A stretch of DNA of 64,000 bases from an uncultured bacterium (GTDB taxonomy: Bacteria > Planctomycetota > Phycisphaerae > Phycisphaerales > SM1A02), in contig CAIXJC010000001.1 of assembly GCA_903919715.1 (NCBI GenBank), positions 1 through 64,000 on the forward strand, in the 5' to 3' direction. Both the position numbers and the translations under genes were made by a program. The notes beneath the pieces are model-generated. The model was given only the letters and a program-made list of their open reading frames with translations, was not told where the DNA came from and did not search any database. Positions 8,495-16,051 of this stretch are shown one piece after another. Position 1 is the stretch's first letter. Each line of letters starts with the position of its first letter.

Positions 8495-9856
8495 TTACAT
8501 TCGTTTCAGCAGCTCTGCAACCACTTTACTCCGCTGAGTTGGAGAATCATTTGTGCCACCTCCAACTGGCGCCACGACACGTGACGGTGGGTTGCCGCTG
8601 ATAATGCGCGACCCCTTGCTGAAGGTGAGGTATGAAATTGCCCACGACATAAAAACAAGAATGCGGTTGTTGAAGCCCACTAATAAAATTAAATGCACAA
8701 AGAGCCATGCCAGCCACGCGAGTAGACCGTCAAATTTCAAGCCTGCCACTTCCGCCACGGCCTGAGCGCGGCCGATGGTTGCCATCGAACCCTTGTCAAA
8801 ATATTGAAACGCTCCGCGCACTGTCATTTTTGTTCCAGTCTTGACTTCACGGGCAATTATTTTTGCTACGAATTGCCCCATTTGCGTCGCTGCCGGTGCA
8901 ACTCCAGGAACCATGCGCCCAGTTTTGGCGCACTGTATGGACGCCATGTCGCCAATCACAAACACATTTGATGCGCCCTCGATGGAGCAATCTGGTTTCA
9001 CCAACACGCGGCCGCTGCGGTCAAGTTTTGCGCCAAGCGACTCGCCAAGCGAATTTGCCTTGACGCCTGCCGACCACACAACAGTATTCGCGTGAATTGT
9101 CTCGCCGTTCACCACCACACCCGTTTCATCGATATGTGTTACAGATTGATTCAGGCGAATTTCCACGCCAATTTTGTTCAGCGCCAGGAACGCGGCATGT
9201 GACGAACGTCCGCTCATGCTTGGCAGAAGTCGATTGCCAGCCTCGATTAAAATGACGCGCGCACTTTTTGAATTGAAGCGGCGATAGTCCTTTGAAAGAG
9301 AATCAACGCCGAGTTCTTTTATGGCGCCAGCAAGCTCGACACCTGTCGCCCCGCCGCCGACCACAATAAAAGTCAAATGTTCGCGCAATGCCACCTCGTT
9401 GGTCTCGGCCTCGGCGTCTTCAAATGCGCGCAGAATTTTGTTGCGAATAGTCAAGGCATCATCAAGCGTCTTCATGCCAGGCGCAAATCGCTCCCAGTGA
9501 TCGTTCCCAAAATAACTCGAGCGAGCACCAGCAGCCAGGATGAGATAGTCGAAGTGCGCGTTTCGATTGTTTGCAAATGTCAGCAGTCGCGCTGCGCAAT
9601 CAACGGAGACAACTTCTTCGTTGAACACATACGCGTTTGCTTGCTGGCGAAAGATTCGGCGAATGGGAAACGCAATATTGGAAGTAGGAAGCACTGAAGT
9701 TGCCACCTGATAAAGCAGTGGTTGAAAAAGATGATGATTTGCTTTGTCTATTAAAACGACATTCACAGGCGCCTTGGCCAGCGCCTGTACTGCGGCAATG
9801 CCGCCAAATCCGCCGCCAATGACAACAACAATCGGTGAATTTATATTTGGCTTCAT
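8495..9856 (-). CDS. ndh: Type II NADH dehydrogenase (NDH-2), FAD-dependent
   Basis: 453 residues. The N-terminal FAD-binding GGGFGGIAAVQAL is followed by the NDH-2 hallmark HHLFQPLLYQVATSVL. The second dinucleotide fold is VVGGGATGVELAGAI (about 165-180), and the second FAD contact is NVFVIGDMA. A hydrophobic stretch near 385-425 (LLAWLAWLFVHLILLVGF) is the typical membrane-attachment region. The enzyme oxidises NADH and reduces quinone without pumping protons. It is the first gene of a two-gene minus-strand unit with the metallopeptidase. Complex I genes (nuoDEF) are also present at 45.9-49.3 kb. Confidence 0.88.
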   Translation of the reverse strand: MKPNINSPIVVVIGGGFGGIAAVQALAKAPVNVVLIDKANHHLFQPLLYQVATSVLPTSNIAFPIRRIFRQQANAYVFNEEVVSVDCAARLLTFANNRNAHFDYLILAAGARSSYFGNDHWERFAPGMKTLDDALTIRNKILRAFEDAEAETNEVALREHLTFIVVGGGATGVELAGAIKELGVDSLSKDYRRFNSKSARVILIEAGNRLLPSMSGRSSHAAFLALNKIGVEIRLNQSVTHIDETGVVVNGETIHANTVVWSAGVKANSLGESLGAKLDRSGRVLVKPDCSIEGASNVFVIGDMASIQCAKTGRMVPGVAPAATQMGQFVAKIIAREVKTGTKMTVRGAFQYFDKGSMATIGRAQAVAEVAGLKFDGLLAWLAWLFVHLILLVGFNNRILVFMSWAISYLTFSKGSRIISGNPPSRVVAPVGGGTNDSPTQRSKVVAELLKRM

Positions 9857-9987
9857 AATCAGTAATGCTTTGAAAGTGTGATTTGTTTATCGATGAAAAG
9901 TCTTGGATACTAGGCACGATTGAGGCGGAATTGAATGGAAATCGCACTCAGAAAGCACCATCTCCTGCGTCAACCTAGTCTGTTGCA

Positions 9988-10977
9988 ATGAGCAATTCAT
10001 CCCGAATACTTGCTCAAAATTCGAAGTCAAGTGGGGAACCATCTCCGACCTGGAAAATCATTCTGTTCGCCGTGGTACTCGTCGCATTCAGTGGTCCTTG
10101 GTCACGAGCGGATGTAGCGTTGGTTGCTGGAATTGCACTTGCAATTTGCGGACTTTCTTCGTTCGCAAAGCAGAGCGAGACTGCGTCGAAATGGCTTATT
10201 CAAGCATGCGTCGTGGTGCTTGGACTTCGACTTGATCTTTCAGTGGTTATGCATTCTGCAATTGAAGGATTGGCTCTCGCCGCGGGAACGATCATCGGCG
10301 CAGTCGTCATCGGATTGTTCTTAGGAAAAATATTGAAGTGCGGACGCGAAGTTTCAACACTCGTGACTTCGGGCACGGCGATCTGCGGTGGATCTGCGAT
10401 CGTCGCAGTTGGTGCCGCGATCACCGCATCAACATCGGCAATGGCTGTCGCGACTGGCGCAATTTTCATCCTGAATGCAGTCGGCCTTTGGACGCTTCCG
10501 ATGATCGGCCACTTATTGGGTTTGACCGAGGTTCAGTTCGGTCAATGGGTAGGTGTTGCGCTCCACGACATTGCGTCGGTCGGTGGAGCATCAAGCAGCT
10601 ATGGGCCGGTCGCATTCGACACAGCGACCATTGTCAAACTCACACGAGTCGTCTGGATTTTTCCACTCGCACTCTTGGCAGGCCAGTGGATGCGCCATGG
10701 CGACGCGTCAGCGGCAAAGCCAGCATTTCCATGGTTCATCATCGCCTTTCTGGTTGCCAGCGGAGTGCGAACTTTATTCCCACAATTGAAGTTGATCGAG
10801 GCGGATGTGATTTCCGGTTCTGGACTTGGATTTCAACTTGCGCTTTTCCTTATTGGTTCTGGATTGTCGCGTGCAGCGATTAAGAAGGTTGGATGGCGGG
10901 CATTTGTCCAAGCGACTGTGCTTTGGATCATCGTCGCTGCTGCATCTTTAGGTGTTATTTATTGGGGAGTGGTCTAG
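9988..10977 (+). CDS. YeiH/UPF0324 family membrane protein (putative sulfate/sulfite exporter)
   Basis: 329 residues from ATG 9988 with about 9-10 hydrophobic segments. Diagnostic conserved stretches include GTAICGGSAIVAVGAAI and WVGVALHDIASVGGASSSYG, both typical of the YeiH family. The family is annotated as putative sulfate exporters; direct functional evidence is thin. The gene is followed after 12 bp by the multiheme cytochrome and then a CRTAC1-like protein on the same strand, suggesting one operon. That context would suit export of an oxidised sulfur product, which is an inference only. Confidence 0.8.
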   Translation: MSNSSRILAQNSKSSGEPSPTWKIILFAVVLVAFSGPWSRADVALVAGIALAICGLSSFAKQSETASKWLIQACVVVLGLRLDLSVVMHSAIEGLALAAGTIIGAVVIGLFLGKILKCGREVSTLVTSGTAICGGSAIVAVGAAITASTSAMAVATGAIFILNAVGLWTLPMIGHLLGLTEVQFGQWVGVALHDIASVGGASSSYGPVAFDTATIVKLTRVVWIFPLALLAGQWMRHGDASAAKPAFPWFIIAFLVASGVRTLFPQLKLIEADVISGSGLGFQLALFLIGSGLSRAAIKKVGWRAFVQATVLWIIVAAASLGVIYWGVV

Positions 10978-10989
10978 TATCAATGCTCA

Positions 10990-13845
10990 GTGATTGAGCC
11001 TGATATCACCAAACAGCGGCCAGTTCTCACGCCAGCGTTGCGTTGGCTTGTCCGTGGCTTGATGGTCGCCTTCGCACTTCTTGTTGTCAATTCTGTCTAT
11101 CTACTTTCGGTCTCGACGGCGGGATCGATCACTGGTTCGGATCATCAAACTGTCTTTTCAGTTTGGATGTTTCTCATTCATATCGTTGTGGGATTGACCG
11201 TCTCGTTGCCATTTCTTTGGTTCGGTATCGCGCACTTCTCAATCGCAGCAACTCGGCCCAATCGTGCTGCAGTGCGGCTCGGCATCGTCGCTTTTATCGC
11301 AGGAGTCCTGACCATCATCTCTGGCGTGTTGCTGATGCGCGTCGAATTCGGTTCGATTGCACTGTCTGTGCGCGGACTTGCGACGAGAGAAACTCTTTGG
11401 TGGTTTCACTTGGTTACGCCTGCAATCCTGATCTGGATGTTCCTTCTACATAGGCTTGCTGGTCCGCGCATTCGGTGGCGAATGGGCGGACTTCTCGCCG
11501 CGATTGCCATAGGAACTGGAGGCGCTGGATTTGTTTTGCACGATTCGCTCACTGGGAAATCAAAGGAAGCGAAACCGATCGCGGGGCAGTCGTATTTTCA
11601 ACCCTCGATGGCTCGGACCGATACAGGATCATTTATTCCTGCTTCAAGTCTGATGCAGAATGATGAGTGCTTGACGTGTCACGCAGATATTTATCAATCA
11701 TGGTCGCACTCGGTGCACGCGGCAAGTTCGTTTAATAATCCGCTCTACGCATTCAGCGTTCGTGAGACTCGCCAGCGTGCGTTCGCCCGCGAAGGGAGTG
11801 TGAAAGATGCGCGCTTCTGTGCCGGATGCCACGATCCCGTTCCCTTTTTCTCTGGGGCTTTCGAAGAACCTCGCTGGGACAATCCAAATTATGACGCCGC
11901 GCACGACCCGGTCGGTTCAGCGAGCATCACATGCAATTCATGTCACGCGATCTGCGAAGTTGGTGCGTCAAAGGGTTCGGTCAGCGGCAATGCGGATTAT
12001 GTCATCGCTCAACCTGCGGAATATCCCTTCGCGCAAGCGGACAACTCGTTCCTGCGCTGGATCAATCACCAACTGATTCGTGCGCGCCCAGAATTGCACA
12101 AGCGGACTTTTCTCAAGCCCGAGGTTCATCGCAGTACGGAGTTCTGTGGGACGTGCCATAAAGTTTTTCTTCCAGAAGAGGTCAACGATTATCGCTGGCT
12201 TCGAGGTCAGAATCATTACGACTCATTTCGATTGAGCGGTGTTTCTGGTTTCGGTGCGCAGAGTTGGTATTACCCGCCCAAGGCTGAGACGAATTGCAAC
12301 AGTTGTCACATGCATGCTTTTCCGAGTGGCGATCCCGCAGCGAAGCCGCGAGGTCCGCTTGGACAACTTGCAGTCCTTGATCACGGCTTTGTCAGTTCCA
12401 ATACGGCAACTCCCATGTTGTCCAATCTGCCAGATGCGCAGAAAGTGCTCGCAGAATGCAAAGATTTCAACGAAAAGGTGATGCGTGTTGATCTGGTTGG
12501 CATTCGAGATGGAGGGGAAATTGACGGCGTACTTACTGCGCCGCTTGGTCCATCGATTCCAACGCTCGTTCGAGGGCAGCGATATTTGTTCGAGACTGTT
12601 GTTCGTGCAGTCAAGATGGGGCACGAATTCACGCAAGGAACTGCCGACAGTAATGAAGTCTGGCTTGATGTCGATGTGCAGACCGCGGGACATTCGGTTG
12701 GTCGTTCAGGTGGGATGAACTCTGCGCGCGGTGTTGATCCGTGGAGCAAATTTATGAACGCATATGTGATCGATCGCGAAGGCAATCGAATTGAGCGCCG
12801 TAATCCACAGGATATTTTTGTCACGCTCTATAACAATCAAGTCCCTCCTGGCGCGGCGGATTTGACGCACTTCGTATTCACTGTTCCTTCTGACGCTGGT
12901 GACGAACTCAAAGTCAAAGTTTCGCTGCGATACCGAAAGTTCGACTTGGCATACTGGCGCGCAGTGATGGGGCCAGAGGCAATCAACGAACTTCCAGTGA
13001 TGACACTCGCCGAGGATGAGGTCGTTTTTCCAGTCGCCGCCGTGCGTGGCGAGGCGAAGATAGTTCCGCAAAGCGAAACCAAGCCAGAGCCGTGGATGCG
13101 TTGGTATGACTATGGCATCGGGCTCTTTCGCCAAGGTGAACGAGGTGGTGGCAAAGGAGATTTGCGACAATCCGATCTCGCCTTCACGCAGGTGGAGCGG
13201 CTTGGTCGAGCGGAAGGTTCGATTGGCCGTGCGCGCACAGCACTGAAGGAAGGTCGTCTCGATGATGCTGCGCAGCATCTCCGCAGTGCCGCGGCAAGCA
13301 CGCCGCCTGCATATCCATGGAGTATTCGGTGGTTCAGTGCTTTGGTGAATCGGCAAAATGGTGCGCTCGAAAATGCATCGGCCGATCTCGAAGCATTGAT
13401 CGCTTCGGAATTTCCAGAGGCGGTCAAGCGAGGCTTCGATTTTTCCAAGGACGATCGCATCCTTGTGGAGCTTGGAAATGTACTGCTTGAAGTCGCACGA
13501 GCTGCTGACAGAAATCCTGGCCAGGCGAGTGCGTCGAGCGGCGATCTCAATCCATCGGCGATGCGCATTCGTGCACGAGATCTCGCAAAGCGTGCGCTTG
13601 ATATGGATCCAGAGGGTGTTGCTGCGTGGTACCTGCTTGCACAGTCGCAGTCGGAACTTGGTGACGAACCCGCAGCGGCGGCAGCACTTGCACAGCATGC
13701 GAAATTTAAGCCAGATGAAAACGCCCGTGACCGCGCTGTCAATCTCGCTCGCATTCGGGATGCGGCAGCAAATCATGCCTCTGAAGCGATCGTGATTTAT
13801 GATCTCAATCGTCCCGAACGATTTGAAGGCGGTCTTGCGAAATGA
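10990..13845 (+). CDS. Membrane-anchored pentaheme c-type cytochrome with C-terminal TPRs
   Basis: 951 residues from GTG 10990. About five transmembrane helices occupy the first 190 residues. Five CXXCH heme sites follow: about residues 227 (CLTCH), 277 (CAGCH), 315 (CNSCH), 386 (CGTCH) and 436 (CNSCH). A beta-rich middle region (about 500-690) and TPR-like helices (about 730-930) complete it. Multiheme domains with HSVHA-type histidines resemble the cytochrome c554/octaheme reductase superfamily. It is probably a quinone-linked or periplasmic electron-transfer or reductase protein; the substrate is unknown. It sits between the YeiH-like exporter and a CRTAC1-like protein. Confidence 0.85.
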   Translation: MIEPDITKQRPVLTPALRWLVRGLMVAFALLVVNSVYLLSVSTAGSITGSDHQTVFSVWMFLIHIVVGLTVSLPFLWFGIAHFSIAATRPNRAAVRLGIVAFIAGVLTIISGVLLMRVEFGSIALSVRGLATRETLWWFHLVTPAILIWMFLLHRLAGPRIRWRMGGLLAAIAIGTGGAGFVLHDSLTGKSKEAKPIAGQSYFQPSMARTDTGSFIPASSLMQNDECLTCHADIYQSWSHSVHAASSFNNPLYAFSVRETRQRAFAREGSVKDARFCAGCHDPVPFFSGAFEEPRWDNPNYDAAHDPVGSASITCNSCHAICEVGASKGSVSGNADYVIAQPAEYPFAQADNSFLRWINHQLIRARPELHKRTFLKPEVHRSTEFCGTCHKVFLPEEVNDYRWLRGQNHYDSFRLSGVSGFGAQSWYYPPKAETNCNSCHMHAFPSGDPAAKPRGPLGQLAVLDHGFVSSNTATPMLSNLPDAQKVLAECKDFNEKVMRVDLVGIRDGGEIDGVLTAPLGPSIPTLVRGQRYLFETVVRAVKMGHEFTQGTADSNEVWLDVDVQTAGHSVGRSGGMNSARGVDPWSKFMNAYVIDREGNRIERRNPQDIFVTLYNNQVPPGAADLTHFVFTVPSDAGDELKVKVSLRYRKFDLAYWRAVMGPEAINELPVMTLAEDEVVFPVAAVRGEAKIVPQSETKPEPWMRWYDYGIGLFRQGERGGGKGDLRQSDLAFTQVERLGRAEGSIGRARTALKEGRLDDAAQHLRSAAASTPPAYPWSIRWFSALVNRQNGALENASADLEALIASEFPEAVKRGFDFSKDDRILVELGNVLLEVARAADRNPGQASASSGDLNPSAMRIRARDLAKRALDMDPEGVAAWYLLAQSQSELGDEPAAAAALAQHAKFKPDENARDRAVNLARIRDAAANHASEAIVIYDLNRPERFEGGLAK

Positions 13846-13855
13846 ACTGCACGCC

Positions 13856-15721
13856 ATGAAAAGTCCCGGCGAAGAAAAAATCAATCGTGCGTTTCGCCTC
13901 TCGGGCTCGGTCATCGCATTGACGGTGCTGATCGGCGGTGGCGCATACCTCATCAGTCGTATTCCAAAGACACGCAAGATCGATCTCACTCCAGCCCCAG
14001 GTGCGGCAGACATGAAAGACGCGCGGATCGACAAGGCGGCGCAGCAATCGCCTGTTCCATTCGTCGATGTCGCCACAGCAAGCGGACTTGTCTTTACTCA
14101 TAAAAATGGCGCAAATGGCGGCAAGTTATTGCCTGAAACGATGGTTGGAGGAGTCGCTGTCTTTGATGCTGATGGCGATGGGCGTCAAGACATTGCGTTT
14201 GCATGCGCAACTCCGTGGACTGGAGAGCCCTTCGCGTCTGCACCCGTCGCAGGCACATCAAGCGTTCAGCTTTTTCTCAATACGACGCCAAAGGTTCCCG
14301 GAGCCGCAATTTCGTTTGTCCAAGTGTTGGACTGCGGATTGGCGAGCACTCTCTTTGCGATGGGAATTGCAACGGGGGATTATGACGGCGATGGTCGCGT
14401 TGATCTGTACGTCGCTGGCGTCGGGGCGAACCAACTTTTCAGAAACGAGAGTTCGGCGAATGCGCCGAAGTTTGTCGATGTCACGCAGGCAGCGGGGGCT
14501 GATCCAAAGTGGAAACATTCACGCTGGGGAACATCAACGGGATTCTTCGATGCAGACGCTGACGGCGACCTTGACCTGATCGTTGCCAACTATGTTCAGT
14601 GGTCGCCAGAGATCGACAAGCGCGTGGACTTTCGATTAGCGGGTTTGGGCCGCGCATATGGTCCACCAACGGGGTTCGAGGGCGACGATCTTCTCTATCT
14701 TCGCAATCGTGGCGATAGCACTTTCGAAGACGCAACGCAGTCGGCGGGTTTCGCAGTTCGCAATTCTTTGGGAAACCCTGTGGGAAAAGCTCTTGGCGTG
14801 ATCTTCGTCGATCCCGATCAAGATGGGGACCTTGATGTAGTGGTCGCAAACGACACAGTTGCCAATGGATTCTTTCTCAATGATGGGAAGGGGCATTTCA
14901 CCGAACGCGCAGCGGCCAGCGGTTTAGCGTTCGATCGCAACGGCGCTGCGACTGGTGCGATGGGAATCGACAGCGGATATCTGCGATCCATCAATCAATC
15001 GGGTGGTACGGATCTCGCTATTGCAATTGGAAATTTCGCCAACGAGCCAGATTCGCTTTACATCTCCCGAGGTGCAACGTGCAACTTTTCCGATGACGCA
15101 ATTGTCGAAGGACTCGCCGCACCGTCGCGAGGGGTTCTGACATTCGGTTTGCTACTGACCGACATTGACCTCGATGGCGATCTTGATATTGCGCAAGCCA
15201 ACGGTCACATCGAAGACGCGATCAATCGGATCCAGCCGTCGCAGACTTATGCTCAGCGCGGTCAGTTGTTCATGAATAGCGGTCCTGCCGCTCCGTGTTT
15301 TATCGAGTTGCCAGCAAGTGCAATTGGGGATCTTGCGACGCCGCGCGTTGGTCGTGGACTTGCGGCTGGCGACTTTGACCTCGACGGAGATTGCGATCTC
15401 GTTTTAACGCAGGTAGGCGGTCCGGTTGCACTTCTTCGAAATGATCTGGTGAATCACAATCATTGGCTGCGGGTTGAATTGACCCCGCACGCAATCGGCG
15501 CGCAAATTGAGGTGGAGTCTGGTGGAACGCTCCAGCGCAGACTTGTTTCGCCGACCCGTGGATATCTCTCGCAGAGTGAACTGCCAGTCGTCTTTGGACT
15601 CGGCAAGTCGGACAAGATTGATCGATTGACGGTCCGGTGGCCAAACGGGCGGAGTCAGAGTGTTCCAGTTGATGGAGTCGACCGCGCGATCATTGTGACC
15701 GAGTCTCGCGCGATTCAATAA
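13856..15721 (+). CDS. CRTAC1-like FG-GAP/UnbV protein with N-terminal membrane anchor
   Basis: 621 residues from the ATG at 13856 (MKSPGEEK), 10 bp after the cytochrome stop; an earlier in-frame ATG at 13799 would overlap the cytochrome. One hydrophobic anchor lies at about 20-38 (VIALTVLIGGGAYLI). FG-GAP loops with DADGDGRQD, DYDGDGRVD, DADADGDLD, DPDQDGDLD, DIDLDGDLD and DFDLDGDCD give a beta-propeller. The UnbV/ASPIC C-terminal domain is evident in GYLSQSELPVVFGLG and VRWPNGRSQSV. It is probably a periplasmic or surface beta-propeller working with the upstream cytochrome; the role is unproven. Confidence 0.82.
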   Translation: MKSPGEEKINRAFRLSGSVIALTVLIGGGAYLISRIPKTRKIDLTPAPGAADMKDARIDKAAQQSPVPFVDVATASGLVFTHKNGANGGKLLPETMVGGVAVFDADGDGRQDIAFACATPWTGEPFASAPVAGTSSVQLFLNTTPKVPGAAISFVQVLDCGLASTLFAMGIATGDYDGDGRVDLYVAGVGANQLFRNESSANAPKFVDVTQAAGADPKWKHSRWGTSTGFFDADADGDLDLIVANYVQWSPEIDKRVDFRLAGLGRAYGPPTGFEGDDLLYLRNRGDSTFEDATQSAGFAVRNSLGNPVGKALGVIFVDPDQDGDLDVVVANDTVANGFFLNDGKGHFTERAAASGLAFDRNGAATGAMGIDSGYLRSINQSGGTDLAIAIGNFANEPDSLYISRGATCNFSDDAIVEGLAAPSRGVLTFGLLLTDIDLDGDLDIAQANGHIEDAINRIQPSQTYAQRGQLFMNSGPAAPCFIELPASAIGDLATPRVGRGLAAGDFDLDGDCDLVLTQVGGPVALLRNDLVNHNHWLRVELTPHAIGAQIEVESGGTLQRRLVSPTRGYLSQSELPVVFGLGKSDKIDRLTVRWPNGRSQSVPVDGVDRAIIVTESRAIQ

Positions 15722-15981
15722 TTTGCGCGACGGATACAGCCACGGAAATGCATAAGTGGTGAGCCGTGAAAAGTCCTTTCGGGGCTCAGACAGTCCTCGG
15801 CGACCGACACGATCTGTTTATTCGTCGCTCGATTACAAGTTCAGTCGGCCACCTGCGGAACTCGCCCGAGAGAACTTTCCATCGGCTGAGTACGGTTTGA
15901 GGATTGCATGTGCCTCCCGCGGCGCTGCCGTTAAACCCTCAGAGTTTCTGCTGCCGGCTGATTCGAGTCTTCGCTCACCAA
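15722..15981. other. Convergent intergenic region, nothing assigned
   Basis: Between the end of the CRTAC1-like gene and the terminator of the minus-strand FG-GAP/dockerin gene. There is a local hairpin near 15763-15789 (GAGCC...GGGCTC). A long open plus frame crosses the terminator and runs into the antisense of the dockerin gene, so I do not call it. No tRNA, known RNA or repeat was recognised. Confidence 0.5.
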
Positions 15982-16012
15982 TAAAAAACCGGCTGAAACA
16001 GTTCAGCCGGTT
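15982..16012 (-). terminator. Intrinsic terminator of the FG-GAP/dockerin gene
   Basis: AACCGGCTGAA (15987-15997) and TTCAGCCGGTT (16002-16012) form a perfect 11-bp stem with a 4-nt loop. On the minus strand the stem runs into a T-rich tract (15982-15988 region). It lies 40 bp beyond the stop of the minus-strand gene ending at 16052. Confidence 0.85.
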
Positions 16013-16051
16013 GAAAATCGTTCAAGCCAAAGTCGCAATCGCATTTACAAA

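Noticed and set aside
12706-14076. 456-codon open frame on the minus strand
   Set aside because: It is antisense to the cytochrome and CRTAC1 genes, whose heme and Ca-loop motifs are unmistakable; long antisense frames arise from their codon bias.
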